From Umbelopsis ramanniana AG (lineage: Eukaryota > Mucoromycota > Umbelopsidomycetes > Umbelopsidales > Umbelopsidaceae): a stretch of DNA of 64,000 bases. The position numbers were made by a program, and so were the translations under genes. This document shows positions 21,727-31,118 of the stretch, one piece after another (the first letter of the stretch is position 1; every line of letters starts with the position of its first letter). The stretch lies in assembly GCF_025399195.1 (NCBI RefSeq), contig NW_026252098.1:358963-422962 (forward strand). The letters run 5' to 3'. The notes beneath the pieces were generated by a model. The model saw nothing but the letters and a program-made list of their open reading frames with translations, was not told where the DNA came from and made no database searches.

Positions 21727-22511
21727 ATGTCGTCTACCATCAATCCTCGTGTGATTCTTTTTTCACTTATATTCACCAAACTCGCCTTTGACCGCATATG
21801 CTATCTAGCAAGTGTAAGTATACAATGCGTATATGACATGGGGTGGACGCCTTTGACATTTTTTAACTCATGTCATTTCACGAAGCTGGTAAACCCTTCT
21901 GCCGACCCGCAAGCTCCCATTCTCGATGTTTTGGAATATGGCCACCCTAGCTCGGGCGACGAAATATACAAGATGATTTCGTCTTATGGACCAAAAGGTT
22001 TTTATACAGTCATTCGTATATCGTGTGCTTTGCTACCCCGAGCCTCTCAATTGACATAACATAAACAATGAATTTAGGCAGACAGGCTTACCTCAGTCTG
22101 TCACTGTTCGACACGGGATTTGTGCTAATTAGAGTTATTCCTCTATGTGTATTTGCCCAATGGGCATATAACAAATACCCTCGCATTGCCAACCCATTAA
22201 TCTACTTTTTCGCTGCCGCCTCTGTTTGGGAGGTTCTGGAAAACGCAATGGTATGGTTTGTTGTAAAGCAATTCCCCAGACGCTATGACGGAATTGCATC
22301 TCTTTTGGTTCATTGGATCTCTATCAAGTGGTATACACTGTATGTAACTTGCGCATCGCTCGCTATTGGTGTCCTCGTTGGTATCTACCATTCCTTCCAC
22401 GCCCTTTTGGCCGACAGTGTTTTGATGGACAAGGACCGCACAAACCCTAAGCCTGTGGTCAAAAGACCTGTAGCTGGAGGTAGCGCACAGAGATCCAAGA
22501 AAGCAGATTAG
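21727..22511 (+). CDS. Unassigned membrane protein with about four helices
   Basis: I do not recognise the family. The protein has 210 residues. Exons 21727-21813, 21886-21997 and 22078-22511. The start is ATG 21727, in good context (ACC before ATG); in-frame ATGs at 21643, 21685 and 21706 would lengthen it. Hydrophobic segments are INPRVILFSLIFTKLAF, FDTGFVLIRVIPLCVFAQW, ANPLIYFFAAASVWEVLENA and LYVTCASLAIGVLVGIYHSF. The C-terminus is basic (VVKRPVAGGSAQRSKKAD), probably cytosolic. Two odd splice points: the first intron (72 nt) is a multiple of three without stops, and the second uses a weak GTTTTT donor. The neighbours (NOP6 upstream, Nudix convergent) give no functional hint. A conserved fungal membrane protein is the likeliest description. 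Confidence 0.7.
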
Positions 22512-22636
22512 ACGGACGGAATTGATAGCTAGCAACATGTTAAATAGTTTGGGAGGAAGGGGAGGGGGGTTTTATCTTGCTTTCAGCATGTCAAGCATGC
22601 AGCATGTTTTAATAATATAAACAGTTTCTGATCTTT

Positions 22637-23866
22637 TCATAGATTGGCTTTCGCTTCGTTAATAACATCATCGACTTCGATATTTCTAGCTATCTTCATG
22701 GCTGAAAATACTGCTCGATCCTTTTTGATGTACAGTCTATGGTGTTGTCCTTCCTTCGCTGCCTTCAATGTGTCATCCTCATAGGTTTCATCTCCAGGAT
22801 AGGCGAGGAACATTGCAAAACCTTCCTTTCCTTCAGCGGTATCTTCATCCACTGATTGTGGTTGTGGCATGACGGTCAAGACCTTTCCTGTTTTCGTTCT
22901 AAAAGCTCCTACGCCTGCTTTTGTTACGATATCCTGGTGTCGTCGGGTTTGTTTCAGGGTATATAAAGTGTACCACTGTGGGGGATACAATGTAATCTCT
23001 CCACGCTTCCATGAGTCCAAAGCTATCGAGAAGTAAATGTGGAGTCAGGGAACCGACTGTCGAGTTCATTCACCATTTAAATAACAGTCGTATCCTACTT
23101 ACCTTCTTCAGGGGTGAACCAGTCTAATTGAATAGTTTCTCCACCATCAGCCTGAATAACGGCGTGTTCACTTCCTTTAACCTCTGGAATGACCGTAATA
23201 AAGAATTGTGTGTTGTAACGACGCTTTTCCATGACGGGGGTAATCCAATTTGAAAAGTGGTGTAGATCACAAGCGCTGGGTGCGATTTTATGTTCAATGC
23301 ACAGCTCACGGAACTGTGAGGCATCTTGGTGGACCTTCTCACGCCAAGCGGCTGGCAGGTCTTGAACGGGCGGATTGGTCAGGAGCAAGCCTGCCTCTTC
23401 AAATGTCTCCCGAATGGCACATATTTTATGAGCTAGTGTCCTCTTCGACTCCCTACACAGATAAACCGAGGTGAATATCGTACAATTTGGCATGGATCCC
23501 ATTCGTTTCCGCTTACTCATCATAATAGGCATGCCCGCCAGGGGCAATGATGTCGTTCCAGCGAGGATCATTGTCATGTTGATCGATGTTACCTCCAGGA
23601 AACACATGGGCATTGACAAAGCTGCTCTTTGCGTTTCTACGTCAAGGTTATATTGTTAGCTAAAGGGCCTGCCTTGAATGGGGATGGATCGGAGTATCAA
23701 ACCCCACAGTAACCAACCTTTTCATCATCAGGACACGAAAATCACAGTCGCCAGCTTTGTTAGTCTCAGAGGCAGGTATAGGAGCCACAACAATCAATCT
23801 GTATATAAAATTTTGTAGGTAAATAAAGTGGATACTTGGTTCAAACGAGATTTTGGCGGCTGACAT
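22637..23866 (-). CDS. NUDT19-like Nudix hydrolase with KANL peroxisomal end
   Basis: Nudix enzyme of 334 residues, probably a CoA/acyl-CoA diphosphatase. Exons 23718-23866, 23517-23636, 23103-23452 and 22637-23022. The family start is strand LIVVAPIPA, then DFRVLMMKR, FVNAHVFPGGN, a long insert, and RETFEEAGLL (the REUXEEXGU core with metal-binding glutamates). The inserted Nudix box and the downstream HFSNWITP and RYNTQFF are typical of NUDT19/RP2p. The C-terminus reads EAKANL: KANL is the peroxisomal targeting signal of catalase, so peroxisomal import is likely. The start at 23866 gives 17 hydrophobic residues before LIVVAPIP that could instead be a 37-base intron (23799-23835). The 3' end lies close to the membrane protein gene (convergent). 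Confidence 0.88.
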
Positions 23867-24657
23867 TACGTTGCGGAAGGGCGAATGGCGTTTGAGGTCT
23901 TGGACATAGTGCGAGTAGATATACAGAGGAACTTGGATCGCTGTACAGTATCTGGTAGCGGTTAGAACAAGGAAACTCAATTTTAGTAGACTTTACATAC
24001 GAAGAACAGACTCACTAGTTGAAAACAGAAGGCGATGGAGGTTGCGACTTAACATTCACAATGGTATATGACTCTGAAAGCGGAACATGTGCCTTGCACA
24101 CGCGGCTCGTGGAAAAATTGCTGAGTTTTCTGGGTTGTCAAGACCGATGGGTCAATTATTTTTCTGTTTGGGTATTTGAAAGAAGACCCGATGTAGTGAT
24201 CCAGCTGGCCAGTAGACTGCGAACGGTGGGTCATTGCTTAAACAATCGGGTTACGTAAAGTTCATCCGAGATAGTATCATGGGAATATTTATCCCAAACA
24301 AGCATCGAGAAATTTTCAATATGACAAAGGCTTGAGCTTATTCCCATGATTTTGTATTTGTTGTGGGGTTATGTTTACCATAATTTGTATACTTTAAGAG
24401 AGCGTGGCAAGTTTGCAAGTGGTATATCGAGAGACTGTGCAAGCAGCGATTATGAATAAAATAATAATCCCACAGCCATGCAGTTTGTAGATCAGAGCCA
24501 TTTATTGTCAGTAAAAGTACAGGTGGTAAGAAATAAGTTGGTATGGCGGTCAAGTATCAATGCAACAGAAAAAGGATATGGTAAGTTAAGAGAATTGTCT
24601 ATTATACAAATGCTGGGGGGTTTGAGTGGAATGTGGGTGGAAAAAAGTCCAAGCTTC
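23867..24657. other. Intergenic between Nudix and VAP genes
   Basis: The upstream region of the Nudix gene and downstream region of the VAP gene, about 0.8 kb. Short open frames only. It contains a 12-base perfect inverted repeat, ATCATGGGAATA at 24276-24287 and its complement at 24339-24350, with a 51-base loop. Confidence 0.55.
24276..24350. repeat. 12-bp perfect inverted repeat
   Basis: Arms 24276-24287 and 24339-24350 are exact complements (ATCATGGGAATA / TATTCCCATGAT) separated by 51 bases. The place is downstream of the VAP gene. It may be a 3' hairpin or chance in an AT-rich spacer. Confidence 0.6.
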
Positions 24658-25704
24658 TCACAAAATTAGATTTTTGTTGGTAGACCCAACTGCAACAAAT
24701 AGCAGTTTTTCAAATGGTAGCAGCAGACCAGCTAATATACATAGAGCACTGACTACCAAGATTTGCATCTTCGTTACTTTGGAGAGAAATGCGATCTTGC
24801 ATACTTGCATACTCTGTTGAGAAAGTCAGTACCCTGTCACTTGTTCAATTATCAACTGGAATTTATTATATACCTCTGAAGCTCCTTGAGCCCAATTTTC
24901 ATTAGATAATTTCGTAGGTGAGGATGGTGGGGTGAGTTGAGAAAATTTGGAGGGTGTTGGAGATCGAGTTGAGCTTTGGCTCAGTGTATGTGCGCGGAAA
25001 CCACGCATCATGGAGCAGTTAATGAGGTTCTCAGTTATTCTCCGTCTGTCTAGCAGGCGCCACTAGACATTAAAATATGGGATAAATAAGGTACGTCAAG
25101 GTCACAAGGTCTACGTCAAAGGGATATTGACTTACAGAAGTGGAAGAGAGCTTGTCTTGAGCTTCGGCCGGGGTGAGCGGTAGGCTCTGAATAAGAAATT
25201 TGTCTTCTGGCATCACTTCCGAGTCGGACCTCACTAAATTTGGGGTCATCGTTGTTAATTGTTGAGTACGAGGAGCAACAGGTGATCTAAACGGACCAAC
25301 CACACTGTGGTAACACCTACCATATACTTCCATGACCGCATTAGGAGCAAGTGAGGCAAGAACCGGCTTGACACTGTACCTTGCCGGAGCGTTGGTCTTA
25401 AGCTGTCAATACAGGGAAAAAAAAGGTCAGGTCGACGGTAGGTTAGGCTACGATGTATTGTATAGTTGCATCAAAGAGCTGCTCGCAAAACGAAAGTCTA
25501 CCTTGAAACCAACAGGTCGATCTATGAGGTTTCGAATCGTAAGTCGGCTGATGTATCCAGAAGAGCTCCTTGAAGCTATGGGTAGATAGAATAGACAACA
25601 TCAGTACCTATGCGACGAGTGTGGGGGGTGGGTGATTCGACGAGTGTCCTACCATAAAATTGAAATTCTGGAGGAGAGATTCGAATGGCCGGATTGGAGT
25701 TCAT
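24658..25704 (-). CDS. SCS2: VAP/Scs2-type MSP-domain protein, tail anchored
   Basis: ER membrane-contact-site receptor, 216 residues. Its MSP domain binds FFAT motifs of lipid-transfer proteins. Six exons: 25653-25704, 25502-25575, 25321-25402, 25136-25233, 24874-25062, 24658-24813. The MSP domain covers residues 1 to about 105: PPEFQFYG, LTIRNLIDRPVGFKLKTNAP, RYSVKPVLASL, then RSDSEVMPEDKFLIQS, the conserved ligand-binding strand. A Ser/Thr/Pro-rich linker (STRSPTPSKFSQLTPPSSP) follows. The last exon supplies a tail anchor (MQILVVSALCILAGLLL) near the C-terminus. This anchor depends on the first of two overlapping acceptors (24814/24815 versus 24812/24813). The second acceptor, or intron retention, gives a soluble end. 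Family identity is strong; the splice choice is my reading. Confidence 0.88.
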
Positions 25705-26137
25705 GTGTGAAGAAAAATACGAAAGAGAAAAGAAGAATTGGTGTTGCTTGACAACCTGTTTCCAAGTACACTTAATAGTTATTATGGGGGGACGTCCCCA
25801 AAATATGGTTGTTGTGCGGCGGACTATGAACTGAAAGCCGTGTCATGGGATAACATTTTGCTGTTTGAGCGCCTCAAGACGTTGAATATTACACCGAATG
25901 CAACACACCGTAGGGCGGATTTAATGTCGACTGACTACCGAATTCATCGTCTTGGTCAATGCCAAAGATATTAAAATAAGGAAATATAAATAATAGGAAG
26001 CAAAAAAAAACTTCCTGCTGAATCTGAATTAGCGTAGAGGGTCAAACAATGCTCAAACCATTTTTTTTTTTATTAATTACTGCCCCAGAATTCAAATTTT
26101 TAATTTTTTTTTGTTTTTGTTGGGTCGGTGGGGTGTT
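25705..26137. other. Intergenic between VAP and RING genes
   Basis: The VAP promoter region and the RING gene 3' untranslated region, with A/T homopolymers (26053-26115). No coding signal recognised. Confidence 0.6.
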
Positions 26138-27008
26138 CTAGCCATACATCCAGTTTCGAGTGGCCTCTTGTTCTTCTTCTTTAACTTGTTCTTCTGTTTC
26201 GACGGTATAGCGACACATGGGGCAGGTATTATGAAGTTGTAGCCATGGGAGCAAACACTCTCGATCAAAAAAGTGGTGACTAAAAAAGGAATTGGATCGT
26301 AAAAACATTGCAGCGATTTGCCCAATGACAGTCATCATTCCTTACCATGGCATCTTTGTAACGGCCGATTGGCTTTCATGGAAATTTTCCTTGCAAATGA
26401 TACAAGATTCATCACTGATCATCCGTTGTTTAAGTGTTATGAATTAGATGATGATGATTTTGGTATCAGTTCACTGACGTTAATAGAAAAAAACGGTTTT
26501 GGAATTTTAATACTGGAACATTGCGTACCTGGATAGCGAGTCAACCGATACACGTGGAAGACTTTGGATGAAACGTTCTGAAGCCGGTGGTGGGCCTTTG
26601 GCGTTGGTCTGAGCTTCGTCTAACAATTGCGATATCAGATTATCCAAAAATTGCTGCTGATTAGCGTCTTCTTGTTCAACGTTTTGCCTTATTCCCGTGA
26701 ACATGCTACAAAAACCACCTCTATTCAGCCACACATTTCTCATCGTGGGATACAATTCGTCCAAACTATATAATTACTTTGCCACTCTCATGACGTTTTC
26801 TAAATAGTCTTGGTTGCCATAGCTGTCCACTGGCTCTCTGGGTGAATGCATATCCATGAAACTCGATATGTCGACATCCCGGTTTTGGCGTCGGGATGGA
26901 GTGGACGTTGTTATATTAAGATCGTCTACAGAGAAGAATAAATAGGTTGAATGGTGGAGTACATGTATGGCTGACTGTTAGACATTGCATACCGAAATAG
27001 CTCGACAT
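26138..27008 (-). CDS. RING-type E3 ubiquitin ligase (RNF126/115-like layout)
   Basis: Small ubiquitin ligase of 183 residues. Exons 26993-27008 (only 16 bases, MSSYF plus one base), 26778-26925, 26529-26705, 26346-26414 and 26138-26279. After a low-complexity N-terminus comes PPASERFIQSLPRV, the APPAS...LP motif that precedes the RING in RNF126/RNF115-type ligases. The RING itself runs CIIC ... MPCHHFFDREC ... HNTCPMCR. The fifth zinc-ligand position of a RING-H2 (H in CxHxxH) is Asp here, which can also bind zinc. The C-terminus is acidic (ETEEQVKEEEQEA). Only the RING is certain; the substrate is unknown. The first micro-exon is inferred from splice signals and phase and would be missed by simple ORF calling. 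Confidence 0.87.
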
Positions 27009-27159
27009 TGTATAGTTGGGATAAAACCAAGGTTGCTGCTACACCTCTTGATGCAGCGGAGTAGCAGTCACTGCGGAACACGTAATCGCCATTATGGCAA
27101 AAGCGAGATTTTTATGGCAGAAAAAGATACAAAAACTATGTTACATTAAGAAAAGGTGT

Positions 27160-29171
27160 TTATGCTGTACTAATAGATGCTGGCTCCTCCTTCGTAGCAA
27201 CGGCTTTAGACTTGATCGGACGACTTTTTCGAATATTTCGTCCATGGTTGACTGTCCATGGGCCCAGGCTGTCATTAGCATAAAAATCCATTGGATATAT
27301 ACTTTGCCACTCCGCATTCCCAAACACAACCGATGCCTCGTAAGGTGTGAGAAGTGGCTTTGGGAAGGCGTATCCCCAGTCGATGGATAAACGTGGACAA
27401 GCAATCTGGATCCAACTAGAAGAGGTAGATAGTGTGAGCTTAAAACATTCGTGAACGTGACCAGGCCTACGCCAAAACCAAACCAAACCGAGCCCAACGT
27501 TTCGGCTCACTGCACTTCATTCCCAACCCCAACCAAACTCAAATGTTTTAGTACGTACGCATCCACATCTTCAAACTGTGCCAGCTTTCCAGGGAAGATC
27601 TCCGATAGTAGAATGGTCACATAAGTCTTTCCAGCCTTTGTAATGCTCTCTTGCAAGTAATCCATGATCTTGGGACTACCTTGTCTTCCGAGTGTTCCCA
27701 ATATCAACCCGAACGTCTTAGCTTTAGTAGCTGTCGCAATAGCGTGCTTACGCAATGAATGCATCTCTGCATGATCATAGCGCTCTCGCGTGAACTTTTT
27801 ATCGTAGGGGTCATATCTGTATGGAAGTAGATGTTAAGTAAACACATAGAGCGGTACAAAAACGTGAAGCGGAGCTGACCTGAAAGCTGGTAAGTCGGGG
27901 TTGTGAATCATGATGGACTCCAAATGGAATCTACCATCGCCGAGGTATCTGTTAAATGGAGATGGCAGAGGCGTTAGTAAAAAGATGAAGCAACGGTAAG
28001 TCCATGAAACAGTGTAATGTTAATGTCATGCTTACATTATGGCATCCATGTCCGGGAGTCTTGGAGATGTGCAACCGAGTACTTCACCAGGTGATAACGG
28101 CTTTGCCTGTGGTACTTGTAATACATAGTCCTGCTCCAAGATTGCGCGTGCGGCCTGTAGATAACGTTGGTCAGACCCGATTGTTGGAGGCAGCGAAAAT
28201 AGTATGGAAAGGGAGCTTACCTGCAGCGCTGTAACAAATTGAATGGTTCCAACCACCACAAGCTTCTTGCCTGGTTCAAAATTCCGCTTGACAGTGTCGA
28301 TAAAGTGCTGGGTATCAATACCAATGTCGACAAATACATACAATGTATTGATAGGCGTAACATCAACAGGTACTACGGGTATTCATTGATTAGTGTACGG
28401 CTCGATGATGATTCCATTAAAATATAATTCACCTACCCAGGCAGCTGTGACCGTAGTGTAACAGAAAGTCACAACCTAAAGCTCTTGCTGAGAAATCATC
28501 GACACAGCATGCGCCATAGGTAACATCTCCCATCACCAAAGTCTCTACACCGCAAAACCTATAAAATACAAGTATCAATAAACAGAATATAATTTAGGTT
28601 TTCCTCGAGCCTCCCATATCTTACGCTTCTAGAATGTCGGAAATGGTGCAGGCGAACATGAGCAGTCCTTCTGGGAATTGCAAAGCGACTGAAAAAAGAA
28701 GGCTGTTAGTCCATTGAAGTTTATCTCGAATTAACCTTTGACAGCAAACCCACCCTTCTTTGCCTCTGCCTTTTGTATTCTCCATACACTCTTGTGAATC
28801 TCAAAGTTATAGTTGGCAGGTAGCTGAAATAGACGAACCGTATGAATATTTTAAAAAATCGAGTTCAGCAATAGCTACTGTGACATTATTCATACCTGCT
28901 CAATCATCTTATTCAACAAAGGGTTGTTCATTATTTCGTCTGGAATTTGGTTTGCCATTCTGCTGGCGGTGGATCGAGCGGCAGGTTCTGTTTAAAAAGT
29001 ACGACTTCATGTGAGTTCCAGACATGAGACAAAGGAGACAATGGAAAAAGACATACTTGCGAATCCAACAGCACCATCCTCAATGTTGTTTGAATCGGGT
29101 ACGGTGCCTTCTTGCTTGCGAGCCTTTCCTACGAACCTCTTCCTTGGCTTGGTCTGCTTGTCTTGGTCCAT
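27160..29171 (-). CDS. DPH1: DPH1, diphthamide synthesis radical enzyme subunit
   Basis: 2-(3-amino-3-carboxypropyl)histidine synthase subunit 1, 438 residues. With DPH2 it uses a 4Fe-4S cluster and S-adenosylmethionine in the first step of diphthamide formation on elongation factor 2 (cytosol). Ten exons: 29057-29171, 28896-28987, 28754-28823, 28625-28688, 28437-28558, 28221-28372, 28036-28154, 27880-27948, 27559-27816, 27160-27415. Landmarks are [57 protein letters not shown] and [16 protein letters not shown]. The three cluster cysteines fit C131, C233 and C360. The start ATG 29171 begins [15 protein letters not shown]; an in-frame ATG further upstream is less likely. It is divergent from COX15 with 142 bases between the starts. 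Confidence 0.96.
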
Positions 29172-29313
29172 GTCAAAAAGGTACCCAAAAAAAGTCCATG
29201 ACTGTGCTTTTTCCATCGATCGGGACAAGCCACGGGTTTTTTTGAGTCAAAAAAATGTCAGCTCATGTATTGTCCGCTCTACCGGGTTTGAACCTCTTTG
29301 TTACATCCAGGCC

Positions 29314-30883
29314 ATGCAGTTTCTACGCACCACTGGCCGTGTGCTAGGAAACAGCACGTTACGGCGCTTAAATACTGGACATGTCAAGGTGTCCGCCGTC
29401 CCATTGCGCACATTCATCACCTTACAAGCACCCAGAGCTTCTACACTTAGAAGTACGCCAACTATCTGCAGGGCTCCACTTAAAAACTTCCAAGGTGTTT
29501 TCACCAAACGCTTTTCGTCAACCGTAGCTATTCCCCATGTTGAGAAGGTCAGAGAAGCAACGCAGGTTATTGCTTCGAAACCAATTGTCGCCTACTGGTT
29601 GTACTTTAACGCTGGCCTTATTTTCGCCATCGTCGTGGTGGGTGGGTTGACCCGCCTCACGGAAAGTGGTTTGTCTATCACTGAATGGAACGTCATCTCC
29701 GGAATGAAGCCTCCTCGATCACAGGAGGAATGGGAAGAAGAATTTGAAAAATACAAGCAGTTCCCTGAATACAAGATGTAAGTGTATACTATTTACACAA
29801 CGCGACGACTTTTTTGACAGCTAACTGAATGGAATTTCAGACTCAATCGTCATATGAATTTGGAAGAGTTCAAGAGCATTTTTTATTGGGAATGGAGTCA
29901 TCGCATGCTTGGTCGTTTTATTGGTACCGCTTTCATTATTCCCGGCCTATACTTCGCCTCTAGAGGATATATGACGAAGAAGGTTGCATGGCAGACATTT
30001 GGCATCAGTACCATGCTTGGGTTCCAGGTAGGTTTTCGATTGTAAGCAAGCAGAGGGTTATCAATTGGTCACGTATTAAATGACCCTTTTTCTTCACTAG
30101 GGATTTATGGGATGGTATATGGTAAAATCAGGATTATCAGAGGCATTAATGAAGGAACCTGGCGCGGTCCCTCGTGTTAGTCAATATCGACTTACTGCAC
30201 ACTTAGCTACAGCATTTGTCATATACGGCAGCACAGTTATGGTAGCTGCTGATGTGATTCGTCAACATAAGCTTGCTAATGGAACATTCGGCAAGGATTT
30301 GATCAAAGCCATTAACAACCCTGCTCTCAACCGGCTGAGAGCAGCCGCCTTGTTCATGACATGTTTTGTGTTTATGACTGCCATGACTGGTGGACTTGTA
30401 GCTGGACTGGATGCTGGCTTGATCTATAATGAGTGGCCCATGATGGGAGAAGGTATTGTTCCTCCTACCAATGAGCTTTGGTCCGACGACTATGTCAAGC
30501 CTGGTGACAATGGAAAATGGCGCAACTTCTTGGAAAACCCTACCACTGTTCAATTTGATCACCGCACTATGGTAAGAGGGAGGCAGTCATAATTACAAGT
30601 AATCTACATCCACACTTACATTTTCTCTCCATAGGCTGAAACGGCTGCCGTCCTGAGCACAGCATTATGGTATTATAGTCGCCGTTTGCCTTTACCTAAA
30701 TCTGTACGCGTGGCTTCCAACGCTATGATGGCTGCAGTGGTTGCTCAAGTCACTTTGGGTGTTACTACTCTAATTTATATGGTTCCCATTCAACTTGCAG
30801 CGCTTCATCAAGCTGGGGCTTTAACCTTGCTGACTACCAACTTCTGGCTTCTACACACGCTAAAGAAAATCCCAGTAGCGTAA
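29314..30883 (+). CDS. COX15: COX15, heme A synthase
   Basis: Inner mitochondrial membrane enzyme of 456 residues converting heme O to heme A for cytochrome c oxidase. Exons 29314-29777, 29841-30027, 30101-30571 and 30635-30883. A long presequence rich in Arg/Ser/Thr without acids (MQFLRTTGRVLG...) ends before about residue 70. Membrane helices and heme-ligand histidines are seen in VVVGGLTRLTESGLSITEW, WEWSHRMLGRFIGTAF, RLTAHLATAF, FDHRTM and ALHQAGALTLLT. GLIYNEWPMMGEG is also typical. Length and motif order agree with eukaryotic Cox15. It starts 142 bases from the DPH1 start on the other strand. SURF1, which acts downstream in heme a delivery, is about 9 kb away. Confidence 0.97.
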
Positions 30884-31118
30884 TCGAGCTACTGCAACCG
30901 GATGCTGACACCAACCGCCAGGTTGTGATCATCACGAATAATTCAATATGAGATTTTTCTAGAATGTTTGATTTACTACAATATAAATGGAGTTATGATG
31001 TATAGAGAACGATTGAAGAACGAACATAAAAAAGAAGAAAAATTAACAAAACACTTCGAAATTGTACAGATGGTATTTTTAAAAAAAGGTCAAAGGGTGA
31101 TAATGTGCGCTACTGAAT

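Noticed and set aside
29011-29313. In-frame upstream extension of COX15
   Set aside because: The extension overlaps the first DPH1 exon and has no targeting character; the ATG at 29314 begins a good presequence.
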